This document shows, one piece after another, positions 41,953 through 51,211 of a stretch of DNA of 64,000 nt. Location of the stretch: positions 5,022,001-5,086,000 of the forward strand of contig CP014771.1 in the NCBI GenBank assembly GCA_001596155.1, given 5' to 3'. The position numbers and the translations under genes were made by a program. The stretch comes from Hymenobacter psoromatis (lineage in GTDB: Bacteria; Bacteroidota; Bacteroidia; Cytophagales; Hymenobacteraceae). The first letter of the stretch is position 1. Every line of letters starts with the position of its first letter. The notes beneath the pieces were generated by a model. It saw only the letters and a list, made by a program, of their open reading frames with translations. It did no database searches and was not told the origin of the DNA.

Positions 41953-42846
41953 CTACTTAAAATACTGGGCGTATTGCGTCGGCATCGCCTTCAAAGGCTT
42001 TAGCATGATGTCCTTATAAAACACCTCCGCTGCCTCGCTTTGCAACTGAATCTTACCGTGGGTGAGGGGCTGGCGCTGGCCCTTGGTTACGAAGCTGGAG
42101 TGATTGACGGCCATTACCACGCGGCCATTCACAATGTGCAGGCTCTGGCCGTTCACGTTGATGAGCTCCAGCTCGGTCCACTCGCTGGCGGGCAGCGGGG
42201 GGGTAGGGAGCGCGTAGCAGAAGTGGGGGCCGCCGTTGCCCATTGTCACTGCGGCGGCGGCGGGGGTGTAGCGCAAGGTATCGTTGGTGGCCGCGTGGGT
42301 GGCCCGGATGTCGGCCGCCGAATTGGCGATGCACCAGTAGTCGCCCATCGAGTTACCCTTCTGGTGCTCTGATACTTGAAATTCCTGACTTAGCATCCAG
42401 CTGTGCCAGTAGTCCACACCCGGCTCGCCCTGGCTGTCGTAGAGAATGCCGCTGTCGCGCGGCTCCTGCAGGCGGGGCGGCCACTTCTTTTGGCCCCAGC
42501 GCACCTTCAGTTTCAGGTCGTAGTTGGCGTAGTCCTCCCGCGTCACGAGGCAGCCGTAAATCTCGCCGCTGATGCGCAGCACCGGCTCGCCATTCTGCAT
42601 GGTCACCGAAAATACGTTGGCCTCGTTCTTATCGTAGCCGATGGGGGGTAGGGGCTGGCCCTGGGCGTTGGTGGGCGGCTGGCCCTTGTCGCCGGGCACG
42701 TGGCGATGGCTTTGGTAAGTGCGCCAGTGGCTCAGGTTTTTGTCGAGCAGGCGCTCCCAGCCGCCGGGCGTAGGCGGGGGGGTAGGGGGCGGGGCCGAAG
42801 TGCATAGCAGTGCAGCGCTGAGCAGCAGCGAGAAAAAATCAGGCAT
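41953..42846 (-). CDS. DUF1080 (3-keto-disaccharide hydrolase-type) secreted protein
   Basis: A 297-residue protein with a signal peptide (FFSLLLSAALLCTSA) and a concanavalin-like DUF1080 domain: GWERLLDKNLSHW, EPVLRISGEIYGCLVTREDYANYDLKLKVRWG, PRDSGILYDSQGE, WMLSQEFQVSEHQKG, and KIQLQSEAAEVFYKDIML at the end. The GWxxLFDGK start and the SGxxR/QxEA frame are the family pattern. Characterised DUF1080 members cleave 3-keto-glycosides; this is consistent with the GMC oxidoreductase locus divergent from this operon. It is the last clear gene of the minus-strand locus. Confidence 0.9.
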   Translation of the reverse strand: MPDFFSLLLSAALLCTSAPPPTPPPTPGGWERLLDKNLSHWRTYQSHRHVPGDKGQPPTNAQGQPLPPIGYDKNEANVFSVTMQNGEPVLRISGEIYGCLVTREDYANYDLKLKVRWGQKKWPPRLQEPRDSGILYDSQGEPGVDYWHSWMLSQEFQVSEHQKGNSMGDYWCIANSAADIRATHAATNDTLRYTPAAAAVTMGNGGPHFCYALPTPPLPASEWTELELINVNGQSLHIVNGRVVMAVNHSSFVTKGQRQPLTHGKIQLQSEAAEVFYKDIMLKPLKAMPTQYAQYFK

Positions 42847-42958
42847 AAGGTAAATGAATGAAGAGGGAGGGGGTAGGAAAAGCGGGTGCCAATACGGGCT
42901 GCGGGATTATACGCAGCCCGGCAAGTAGGGATAAATTAGCGCGGTCGGGAATTTGCTA

Positions 42959-43056
42959 GAACGTCATTCCGAGCTGGCCGAGGAATCTCGCCCGCGCCGT
43001 TCGGGTGTCATTCAACGATGCGCGCGAGATTCCTCGGCAAGCTCGGAATGACGTTC
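42959..43056. repeat. Dispersed hairpin repeat, copy 3
   Basis: Arms with GAACGTCATTCCGAGCT and its complement, in the gap between the GntP gene and the DUF1080 gene. Confidence 0.85.
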
Positions 43057-43110
43057 AAATGACTTTTTGCTACTTCTCAAACAGCTGCCGTAGAATGAGC
43101 AGTAGAATTC

Positions 43111-44442
43111 CTACCCCCAGCCCAGCAGCGGCAGCGCCCAATCGAGGGCCAGCACGCCCAGCAGGCCCACCACCGACACGATGGTTTCCATCATCGACCA
43201 CGAGCGAAACGTGTCCTTCACCGACAAGCCGAAGTACTCCTTGAACAGCCAAAACCCGCCGTCGTTCACGTGCGAAAACAGCAGGCTGCCCGCCCCAATG
43301 GCCAGCACCAGCAGGTTAGGGTTGACGGACGAGTGGGCCAGCAGCGGCAGCATCACGCCGGCCGCCGTGAGGCCCGCCACCGTGGCCGAGCCCAGGCACA
43401 CCCGAATGAAGCCCGCGATGAGCCAGCCCAGCACTAGCGGCGGCAGCCCCGTGCCGCGCAGGCTGGTGGCCAATTCCTGGCTCACGCCGCTAGCCACCAG
43501 CGCTTCCTTCAAGGCCCCCGCCCCGCCAATAATGAGCAGAATGGGCGCGATGTCGGCCACGGCCGCGCCAAACGTGCTCATGATGGCCGGCACCGCCCGC
43601 CCCTGCGCCGTGCCCAGGCTAAACGTCGCCACCACCACCGAAACCAGCATCACCACCCCAGGGTCGGCCAGCAGCGTGAGGCCCGCGCCCAGCGCGCCGC
43701 CGGCCGGCACCAGCGCTTGGGCCGCCAGCACCACCGCCAGCACCAGCACCGGCAGCAGCGACGATAAAAAGCTATTAAGCCGCCCCGGCCGCGGCCCGGC
43801 CGCCTCGGGCTCAGCCACCAGCCCCGGCGGGGGCCGCGACACGATGCCCCGCAGCGTGCGCGCATACAGCGGCCCGGCCAGCACCACGGCCGGCACCGCC
43901 ACCACCAGCCCATACACAAACGTGAGCCCCAAATTGGCGTGAAACTGCGCCACCAGCGCCGTCGGGGCCGGGTGGGGGGGTAGGAAGCCATGTAGCACCG
44001 ACAGCGCCGCCAGCATCGGCAAGCCCACGTACAGCGGCGGTAGCCGGTACTGGTACACCACCGAAAAAATCAGCGGCATCATCAGCAAAAAGCCCACGTT
44101 GTAAAACAGCGGAATACCGATAATAAAACCCGCCCCCAGCATCGTCCACTGCACATTGGCCGGCCCGAAGGTGCTCACCAGCACGCCCGCAATCTGCCGC
44201 GCCGCGCCGCTGTCGGCCACCAGCTTGCCCAGCATAGCACCCAGCACTACCACCAGCGCCACCGAAGCCAGCGTATCGCCAAGGCCCTGCTGCACGGCCG
44301 CCAGCAGCCGGGCGGGGGGTAAGCCCAGCGCCAGCCCTGTCGGCAGCGTCACCAGCAAAAAAGCCAGAAACGCGTTCACCTTGCCCCAACTGATGAGGCC
44401 AATGAGAGCGAGCACGGCCAGCAGGATGATGAGCAGGGTCAT
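43111..44442 (-). CDS. GntP-family gluconate/anion:H+ symporter
   Basis: A 443-residue membrane protein with about 12-14 helices. It shows WGKVNAFLAFLLVTLPTGLALG, MLGKLVADSGAARQIAGVL, and the family's LSVLHGFLPPHPAPTAL and FSHVNDGGFWLFKEYFGLS motifs. GntP proteins import gluconate, idonate or related sugar acids. In this locus it may take up the aldonic or keto-sugar acids formed by the periplasmic oxidoreductase, or a product of GH3 cleavage. It lies downstream of the first GH3 gene on the same strand, separated by a repeat. Confidence 0.95.
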   Translation of the reverse strand: MTLLIILLAVLALIGLISWGKVNAFLAFLLVTLPTGLALGLPPARLLAAVQQGLGDTLASVALVVVLGAMLGKLVADSGAARQIAGVLVSTFGPANVQWTMLGAGFIIGIPLFYNVGFLLMMPLIFSVVYQYRLPPLYVGLPMLAALSVLHGFLPPHPAPTALVAQFHANLGLTFVYGLVVAVPAVVLAGPLYARTLRGIVSRPPPGLVAEPEAAGPRPGRLNSFLSSLLPVLVLAVVLAAQALVPAGGALGAGLTLLADPGVVMLVSVVVATFSLGTAQGRAVPAIMSTFGAAVADIAPILLIIGGAGALKEALVASGVSQELATSLRGTGLPPLVLGWLIAGFIRVCLGSATVAGLTAAGVMLPLLAHSSVNPNLLVLAIGAGSLLFSHVNDGGFWLFKEYFGLSVKDTFRSWSMMETIVSVVGLLGVLALDWALPLLGWG

Positions 44443-44461
44443 GGGTATTTGTGTTAAGTGT

Positions 44462-44618
44462 TAAGAGTTAAGAGTTTACGCGAAGGACGCTTATTATTGT
44501 GAGCGTAGCGCGGTAATCATACCTGAACGGCAGTTGAACAACCAGCGCAGGTGTCGTTCTGGGACGATTACTTCGCTGCGCTCGCAATGACAAACGTCCT
44601 TCGCGTAAACTCTTAACT
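44462..44618. repeat. Large inverted repeat between GH3 and GntP genes
   Basis: Outer arms include an 18-bp perfect match GAGTTTACGCGAAGGACG (left) to its complement (right). Inner arms contain AGCGTAGCGCGGTAAT and its partner. It differs in sequence from the 100-bp family but has the same position and size class. It fills the whole gap. Confidence 0.75.
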
Positions 44619-44626
44619 CCTAACTC

Positions 44627-46915
44627 CTAAAGCGTCAGGCCGCCCCGTTGCCGGATGTCGTCCGAGGCGCTGCCCACCAGCACCTCAAACTGGCCCGGCT
44701 CCAGCACCCATTGCTTTTTGGCTTCGCTATAATACTGAAACGCGGCGGTGGGCAACTGCATGGTGATGGTCTTGCTTTCGCCGGGCTTCAAAAAAACTTT
44801 CTCGAAGCCTTTCAGCTCCTTGTCGGGGCGCTTCACGCTGGCTTTCACGTCGTGGACGTAGAGCTGCACCACTTCCGCGCCGGCCATTTTGCCGGTGTTG
44901 CGCACGGTCAGCTTCACGGTGGCGCTCTGCTTACCGGGCGTCACGGTCAGCTTGCCGTAATCAAACGTGGTGTAGCTCAGGCCGTGACCGAAGGCGAACT
45001 GCGGCGCTACCATATAGGTATCGTAGTAGCGGTAACCCACGAAAATATCGTCCTTATACGTCTCTTTCAGCGGGTCGCCGGGCGTGCTCGGGTATTCGCC
45101 CAGCTTCATGGCGGGCGCGTCGGCGAGCTGCTTGGGGAAGGTGAAGGGCAGCTTACCCGACGGGTTTACGTCGCCGAACAGCAAGTGGGCCAGCGCGTTG
45201 CCACCTTCCATGCCGGGGTAAAAGGCCTCCACGAGGGCCGGCACCTGCCCGGCCCAGGCCGACACGTCAATCGGCCCGCCGCCCAGCAGCACCACCACGG
45301 TTTTGGGGTTGGCCTTGAGCACGGCCGCCAGCAGCTCATCCTGGCCGAAGGGCATTTTCAGGTCGGGCTTGTCCACGGCTTCGGCGTCGTAGGCGTTGTC
45401 GCTCCACTTGGTGTAGTCGTAGCCGTGGGTCGAGCCGCCCACGTAAATCACCACGTCGGCGGCCTGAGCGGCGGCCACGGCCTGCTGCATCAGCTGCGGG
45501 TCGGATTTCTGGTCGCGGGCAATGGCGTAGCCGGGCGCGAAGGTCACTTTCACCCCGCTGCCCAGGGCCTTCTCGATGCCTTGCAGCGGGGTGATTTCGT
45601 ATTTGGCGCGTAGCTGAGCGCTGCCGCCGCCGCCCGCGTTTTCGCGGGTCGCGTTGGCCCCAATCACGGCCACGGACTTCAGCTTTTTGCTGAGGGGTAG
45701 GAAATTATGTTCATTCCTGAGCAGCACGATGCCTTCCTCGGCCACCTTCAAAGCCGTGGCTTCGTGGGCCGGGGTGTTGTGGGTGCCGGCCGGCCGCTTG
45801 GTGCCGCCGAGCATATCGGTGGCGTACATCACCCGCAGGATGCGCCGCACCTTGTCGTCCACCAGCGGCACGAGGGTAGGGTCTTTTTTAATCGCCGCCA
45901 GCGCCGCGTCGGCCAGGAAAAAGCGGTCGTACAGACTGCGGGCGGGGGTAGGGGCGGCGGTGCTGGCGCTGGCCGCGCTCTGGTCCACGCTGCCGTACAT
46001 CAGGCCCAGGTCGGTGCCCATTTCCAGGTCGGTGCCGTTGCGCAGCGCTTCCTGCGTATTATGCACCGAGCCCCAGTCGCTGATAACCAAGCCTTTGAAA
46101 CCCCATTCCCCCTTCAAGATGTCGTTCATCAAATAGGCATTCTCGGTGGCGTAGGTGCCCCGAAACTTGTTGTACGAGCCCATCAGTGAATACACGCCGC
46201 CCTGCTCCACGGCCGCCTTGAAGCCGGGCAGGTAGATTTCGCGCAACGCCCGCTCGCTCATGTTCACGTCGATGTCGTCGCGGTGGATTTCCTGATTATT
46301 AGCCGCGAAGTGCTTCACGCAGGCTGACACGCCCTGGCTCTGCACGCCCCGGATGTAGCCTACTACCATTTGCGAAACCAGGTAAGGGTCTTCGCTCAGG
46401 TACTCAAAATTTCGCCCGTTCAGCGGCGCGCGGATGATGTTAATGCCCGGCCCCAGGATAATATCCTTGCCCCGCCAGTTGGCCTCGCTGCCCAGCACCG
46501 TGCCGTAGGCGTAGCCCAATTCGCGGTTCCAGGTGGCGGCCAGCGTGTTGTTGGTGGGCAGGTAGGTGCCGGCGTCCTTGTCGCTGGGCGTGGCGTGCCA
46601 GTCGCGGCCCTGCTCGGGGCGAACGCCGTGCGGCCCGTCCGAAGTCATCAGTTCCGGGATGCCCAGACGCGGAATCCCGCCCGCCGCGAAGGCCGAATTA
46701 GCGTGAATCATATGCACCTTTTCTTCCAGCGTCATCTTCTGGAGCAGGGCCGTAATCTGGGCCTCGTGGGTGGTGAGGAGCGCCTGGCGGTTGGCGCTGG
46801 TGGCGGGTTTCATGGTCGGCTTGGCCGGCTTGGTTTGAGCCAGGGCCGGGCTGGCGGCGGCGCAGACCAAAGCTGCGCCCAGCACGGTAGCGAAGCGGGA
46901 AAAGGGATAGGGCAT
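44627..46915 (-). CDS. GH3 beta-glucosidase (secreted)
   Basis: A 762-residue glycoside hydrolase. The signal peptide is at 1-26 (FATVLGAALVCAAASPALA). The (alpha/beta)8 domain shows MTSDGPHGVR, the KHFAANNQE motif (201-209) and the nucleophile Asp280 in GLVISDWGS. The C-terminal sandwich has GGGPIDVSAWAG, then a fibronectin-III-like domain (VTPGKQSATVKLTVRNTGKMAG). It releases glucose or related residues from beta-linked oligosaccharides in the periplasm. It lies downstream of SusCD and a second GH3 gene on one strand. Confidence 0.95.
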   Translation of the reverse strand: MPYPFSRFATVLGAALVCAAASPALAQTKPAKPTMKPATSANRQALLTTHEAQITALLQKMTLEEKVHMIHANSAFAAGGIPRLGIPELMTSDGPHGVRPEQGRDWHATPSDKDAGTYLPTNNTLAATWNRELGYAYGTVLGSEANWRGKDIILGPGINIIRAPLNGRNFEYLSEDPYLVSQMVVGYIRGVQSQGVSACVKHFAANNQEIHRDDIDVNMSERALREIYLPGFKAAVEQGGVYSLMGSYNKFRGTYATENAYLMNDILKGEWGFKGLVISDWGSVHNTQEALRNGTDLEMGTDLGLMYGSVDQSAASASTAAPTPARSLYDRFFLADAALAAIKKDPTLVPLVDDKVRRILRVMYATDMLGGTKRPAGTHNTPAHEATALKVAEEGIVLLRNEHNFLPLSKKLKSVAVIGANATRENAGGGGSAQLRAKYEITPLQGIEKALGSGVKVTFAPGYAIARDQKSDPQLMQQAVAAAQAADVVIYVGGSTHGYDYTKWSDNAYDAEAVDKPDLKMPFGQDELLAAVLKANPKTVVVLLGGGPIDVSAWAGQVPALVEAFYPGMEGGNALAHLLFGDVNPSGKLPFTFPKQLADAPAMKLGEYPSTPGDPLKETYKDDIFVGYRYYDTYMVAPQFAFGHGLSYTTFDYGKLTVTPGKQSATVKLTVRNTGKMAGAEVVQLYVHDVKASVKRPDKELKGFEKVFLKPGESKTITMQLPTAAFQYYSEAKKQWVLEPGQFEVLVGSASDDIRQRGGLTL

Positions 46916-46970
46916 GAGAGGGAGGTAAAAGAGGGGGTAGGCGTTAGGTATTAAAAATCAGTTGGCCTCT

Positions 46971-47070
46971 AAAATGTCATTCCGAGCTTGCCGAGGAATC
47001 TCGCTCGCGTCGTGGGAGGCCCAGGCGACGCGAGCGAGATTCCTCGGCAAGCTCGGAATGACCTTCTTTA
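46971..47070. repeat. Dispersed hairpin repeat, copy 4
   Basis: Arms with TCATTCCGAGCTTGCC and its complement, in the gap between the two GH3 genes. Confidence 0.85.
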
Positions 47071-47096
47071 GTAAAAGTCAGGACTTGCCCAGCGGC

Positions 47097-49511
47097 CTAT
47101 TTCCGGGCCATTTTCAACTCCGCAACGGGCGCTTGCGGGGCCAGCAGCGGCCGGCTTTTCTCTACTACCAACGCGGCGGGCAGCTGGAAGGTGGCGCGCT
47201 GCCTGATGTTCAGAGACGACGCGCCAGCCTGCACCGAGTAGGTGCCCGCGTCGGCCACCCACGACGAAGAAGCGGTGTTGAACGAAGCCAAGTCGGCGGG
47301 CCGCAGGGTGAAAGTCAGCGTCTGCGACTGGCCGGGGGGTAGGAGCTTGGTTTTGGCGAAGGCTTTCAGCTCGCTGGCGGGCTTGTCAAGCGGGCCGGCC
47401 GGGGCGCTCAAGTACAGCTGCACCACTTCCTTGCCGGCCACTTTGCCGGTGTTCGTCACCGGGAGGCTGGCCGTGAGCGAGCCGCTGAACGAAGCCGCGC
47501 TCAGCGTCAGCGGCCCGTAGCCAAACGTGGTGTAGCTCAGGCCGTAGCCAAACTCATACGCCGGCTGCTTCTTAAACGTATTATAGTAGCGGTAGCCCAC
47601 GTAAATGCCCTCCGAGTAGGTGTTTTCCGAAGGCTGGCTGCTCATAAACGACTTCGCCGGCTGGGCCTTGCCGCCGGCCAGCAGCTTGCCCGGAAAATCG
47701 GCCCCGTAGGGAATGTCGGCGTAGCGCATCGGAAAAGTAGTGGCCAGCTTGCCCGAAGGGTTCACCCGGCCGCTCAGCACGTCGGCCACGGAATGGCCGC
47801 CCTCCTGGCCCGGCTGCCAGGCCAGCAGGATGGCATCGGCCTGGCCGCGCCAGCTGGCCACCTCGATGACGCCGCCCACGTTCAGCACTACCACCACTTT
47901 TTTGCCCGCCCCGTGGAAGGCCGCCGCCACCTGTTTGAGCAGCGCCTGCTCGGCGGCTCTGAGGGTGAAGTCATTTGCTACCTGGCGGTCGCCGCCCTCG
48001 CCGGCGCTGCGGCCCAGCGTCAGCACGGCCACGTCGCTGGCCTGGGCCAGCTGCCGCAGCAGCGCCGCCGGCGGGGCCATTTCGGTAATCACCGGCACCG
48101 GCGCAAATGGGCTGGGTTTTGGCGGTAATTTGGCCTTTTCGCCCTTCAGATACTTATCATACGCCTGGCTCAGCGGCGCGCTCACGGCGTAGCCGGCGTC
48201 GCCCAGGCCCTGGGCGATGGAGACGGTGTAGGCGCGGTTCACGTTGCCGCTGCCCGTGCCGCCCGCAATCAGGTTGTAAGAAGTATTGCCAAACAGCGCC
48301 ACCCTCCGGCCGGCGGGCAGGGGTAGGGCCGCGCCCTCGTTGCGCAGCAGCACCATACCGTCGGCGGCGGCCCGGCGGACCACGGCGGCGTCGGCTTTCA
48401 GCGCCGGTTGGCTGGTGTATTTCACGCCTCTGAAAGTGGGCGATTTCAGCACCAACCGCAGCACCTGAATGGCGTTGCTGTCGAGCTGAGCGGCCGAGAG
48501 CTGGCCGCTCTTTACGCCCGCCAGGATGGCTTCGGTCTGGGCGTGGGTGCCGGGCTCCAGCAGGTCGTTACCGGCTTTGAGCTGGGCCACGGCATCGTGG
48601 CCGCCGTACCAATCGGTCATCACCAGGCCCCGGAAGCCCCACTCCTTGCGCAGCAGCTCGGTCAGCAGCTCGGGGTTTTCCGAAGTGTAGGTGCCGTTCA
48701 GCTTGTTATAAGAGGACATCACTGTCCAGGGCCGGCCGCGCTGCACGGCCAGCTTGAAGCCCTTCAGGTAAATCTCGCGCAGCGCCCGCTCGCTCACGTG
48801 CGAGTTGAGCTGCATCCGGTTGAATTCCTGATTATTAACCGCGAAGTGCTTGATGCTGGTGCCCACGCCGTTGCTCTGCACGCCGCCCACCAGGGCCGCC
48901 GCCATGCTGCCGGCGATGAGCGGGTCTTCGGAATAGTACTCGAAGTTGCGCCCGCCCAGCGGGTTGCGGTGAATGTTCATCCCCGGTGCCAGCAGCACGT
49001 CAATGCCAAAATCGCGCACCTCGCCGCCAAACGCTACCCCCACCTGCCGCACCAGCGTCGTGTCCCAGCTCGACGCCAGCAGCGTAGCCACCGGAAAGGC
49101 CGTGGCGTGGTAGGTTTTGGTGGTGTCCGCGCTCCGCTTGGGGTCGATGCGCACGCCCGCCGGGCCGTCCGAGAGCGTGAGCGACGGGATGCCCAGCCGG
49201 GCTATGGCGTGGGTGCGGCCGGCCGCGCCGGGCACTTTCTCGGGCACCTTCTCGTCGCCGGGGTCGCCGGGCGGCAGAATTCCCGCTGGGAAGCCCGCCG
49301 GGTAGAGGCCCATGCCTACCACCAGCTTCACCTTTTCCTCGGTGGTGAGGGCGGCCAGCACGTCTTTCAGGCTGGCCTTGCCGAGCTGGGGTAGGGAAGC
49401 ATCGGCCTGGCCTGCCTCCGTTTTGCCCACCTGCGAGCAGGCGGTAGCGCCCAACAGGCCGAGCGCGGCCACGGCCCATCGGGCCGTTGAAGTAGCTGTT
49501 TTTCTGTTCAT
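47097..49511 (-). CDS. GH3 beta-glucosidase (lipoprotein)
   Basis: An 804-residue GH3 enzyme. A lipobox ends at Cys25 (ALGLLGATAC), so it is probably an outer-membrane or periplasmic lipoprotein. The catalytic domain has LSDGPAGVR, KHFAVNNQE (221-229) and the nucleophile Asp300 in GLVMTDWYGG. The second domain has VVVVLNVGGVIEVASWRG, and an FnIII-like C-terminus follows (ASLPVTNTGKVAGKEVVQLYL). It differs considerably from the neighbouring GH3 protein, so the two probably attack different linkages. It lies 159 bp downstream of the SusD gene. Confidence 0.95.
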   Translation of the reverse strand: MNRKTATSTARWAVAALGLLGATACSQVGKTEAGQADASLPQLGKASLKDVLAALTTEEKVKLVVGMGLYPAGFPAGILPPGDPGDEKVPEKVPGAAGRTHAIARLGIPSLTLSDGPAGVRIDPKRSADTTKTYHATAFPVATLLASSWDTTLVRQVGVAFGGEVRDFGIDVLLAPGMNIHRNPLGGRNFEYYSEDPLIAGSMAAALVGGVQSNGVGTSIKHFAVNNQEFNRMQLNSHVSERALREIYLKGFKLAVQRGRPWTVMSSYNKLNGTYTSENPELLTELLRKEWGFRGLVMTDWYGGHDAVAQLKAGNDLLEPGTHAQTEAILAGVKSGQLSAAQLDSNAIQVLRLVLKSPTFRGVKYTSQPALKADAAVVRRAAADGMVLLRNEGAALPLPAGRRVALFGNTSYNLIAGGTGSGNVNRAYTVSIAQGLGDAGYAVSAPLSQAYDKYLKGEKAKLPPKPSPFAPVPVITEMAPPAALLRQLAQASDVAVLTLGRSAGEGGDRQVANDFTLRAAEQALLKQVAAAFHGAGKKVVVVLNVGGVIEVASWRGQADAILLAWQPGQEGGHSVADVLSGRVNPSGKLATTFPMRYADIPYGADFPGKLLAGGKAQPAKSFMSSQPSENTYSEGIYVGYRYYNTFKKQPAYEFGYGLSYTTFGYGPLTLSAASFSGSLTASLPVTNTGKVAGKEVVQLYLSAPAGPLDKPASELKAFAKTKLLPPGQSQTLTFTLRPADLASFNTASSSWVADAGTYSVQAGASSLNIRQRATFQLPAALVVEKSRPLLAPQAPVAELKMARK

Positions 49512-49606
49512 AACCAGGAAGAAGGGTGGGAAAGTAGCCGCCTTGGGCGCTGGCGCGGGGGGTAGGGCCGCCCGGCCAGCGCCTTAAAAGTGACGGTCCG
49601 AAAAGC

Positions 49607-49641
49607 GAACGTCATGCTTCCCGAGGGTGAGCATGACGTTC
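49607..49641. repeat. Short hairpin related to the dispersed family, possible terminator
   Basis: A 12-bp perfect stem GAACGTCATGCT/AGCATGACGTTC (49607-49618 with 49630-49641), using the same outer bases as the 100-bp repeats. It lies between the SusD and GH3 genes. Confidence 0.7.
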
Positions 49642-49670
49642 GGCAACAAAAAGTACCAGGCGGAGGGCGG

Positions 49671-51161
49671 TTAGTAGCCCGGATTCTGGCCCAGGTTGGG
49701 GTTCACGTCGCGCTCGGCCTGCGGAATGGGCAGCAGGTCGTTGTAGGGCTTGATGCCTTTAGATAGCAGATTGGGGTTGTTGACCAGCGTTTTCGTGCGC
49801 TTCAAATCATACCAGCGGTCCATCTCGAAGGCCAGCTCGTATCGGCGCTCCTTTAGCACCACGTTCTGACTGAGAGTAGTGGCATTGGGCAGGCCCGCAC
49901 GGGTGCGCACCACGTTCAGGGCCGTCAGGCCCTCGGCGGTTTTGCCAGTTGTGATATCAGCCTCAGCCACGATGAGGTACATCTCGGACAGGCGCAGCAC
50001 CGGCACGTTGAGCGGCGAATCCCAGATGGTGGAGGCTGTGCCGGCGTAAAACTTGCGGATGTTGTAGCCGTTGGGGTCGCCCTGCAGGCTGGCGGGCTGC
50101 ACCTGCACGTTCCCTTTCGCATCCTTGGGGCCGTCCGTATATAAATCGCCGGGCACGAAGACGGTCACGGCCTTGCGCTTGTCGCCGGGCTCGTAGCCAT
50201 CCACGAACTCCTTTTCGGGAATGTTGAAGCCGTAGCCGCCGCCGCTCACCACGTAAGGGTTGCCGAAGAAGCGCGCGCCCCAGAACTCGTTGATGGCCGA
50301 GCCCGGCCCGTCCATCGTGTAGGCGTTCAAGCCCTGCTTGTACTGCACCTCAAACAGCGACTCCTGGCCATTTTCGTTTGCCAGGCTGAAATTGTCGCCG
50401 TAGTTGGCCCACAGGCTCTTGCCCGAACCGCTGATAACGGCCTGGGCCTGGGTGGCGGCCTGCGTCATCTTACCCTCGGTGAGGTACACCTTGGCCAGCA
50501 GCGCCGTGGCCGACCACTTGGTGGCCCGCCCCACGTCGTCGCCGGAATAGGATGTCGGGAGCTTGGTGATGGCATCCAGCAGGTCTTTCTCCACCTGCGC
50601 GTACACCGTTGCGGAAGGGTCGCGGCCCACGCTGGCCGCCGAGGCGGCATCCGGGGCCGGGGTCAGGATAAGCGGCACGTCGCCGAACAGGCGTGTCAGA
50701 CTGAAATAGTAGAAGGCCCGCATAAATTCGGCCTCGCCCAAGCTGCGGTTCTGAATAACGGGGTCAATGTTCTGGATGCTGGGCACGTTCGCCAGCACCT
50801 GATTGCAAGCCCCAACACCCAGGTACGAGCGCTGAAACAGGGCCGTAACGATGGGGTTGCTCGAAGGAATGGTGTAGGTGTCGAGCTGTTGCAACTCGAT
50901 GCCATCCGACGCGCCGCCGCCGCCCACGAACGAGTTATCGGCCATGATGTCCATCGACCACAGCGACTCGCCGTAATAGCCATACCCGCGCAGCTGCGCG
51001 TAGGTCGAGTTGGTGGCCTGAATGGCGTCGTTCTGGGTCTGGTAGAACTGGCCGGTCGAGAGGGCATTGCGCGGTTGCAGCTCCAGGTAGCTTTTGCCGC
51101 AGCTCCCCAGCATGCCCAGCGTCAGCAGGCTGAAGCCGATGGCTTTTTTAGGTAAAAACAT
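49671..51161 (-). CDS. susD: SusD/RagB-family outer-membrane glycan-binding lipoprotein
   Basis: A 496-residue protein from the ATG at 51161 (MFLPKKAIGFSLL); a TTG at 51176 would add five residues. The lipobox is LGMLGSC. The helical TPR-like SusD N-part begins KSYLELQPRNALSTGQFYQTQ; YFSLTRLFGDVPLILTPAPDA and RLSEMYLIVAEADI are RagB/SusD hallmarks. The C-terminus ends NPNLGQNPGY, as usual in the family. It caps the SusC channel and binds the substrate oligosaccharide at the cell surface. It starts 50 bp after the SusC stop. Confidence 0.95.
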   Translation of the reverse strand: MFLPKKAIGFSLLTLGMLGSCGKSYLELQPRNALSTGQFYQTQNDAIQATNSTYAQLRGYGYYGESLWSMDIMADNSFVGGGGASDGIELQQLDTYTIPSSNPIVTALFQRSYLGVGACNQVLANVPSIQNIDPVIQNRSLGEAEFMRAFYYFSLTRLFGDVPLILTPAPDAASAASVGRDPSATVYAQVEKDLLDAITKLPTSYSGDDVGRATKWSATALLAKVYLTEGKMTQAATQAQAVISGSGKSLWANYGDNFSLANENGQESLFEVQYKQGLNAYTMDGPGSAINEFWGARFFGNPYVVSGGGYGFNIPEKEFVDGYEPGDKRKAVTVFVPGDLYTDGPKDAKGNVQVQPASLQGDPNGYNIRKFYAGTASTIWDSPLNVPVLRLSEMYLIVAEADITTGKTAEGLTALNVVRTRAGLPNATTLSQNVVLKERRYELAFEMDRWYDLKRTKTLVNNPNLLSKGIKPYNDLLPIPQAERDVNPNLGQNPGY

Positions 51162-51211
51162 AGAAGTAGAATACAAGAGGGTGGGAGATGAGAGGGGTAG
51201 GGCGCACTGGC

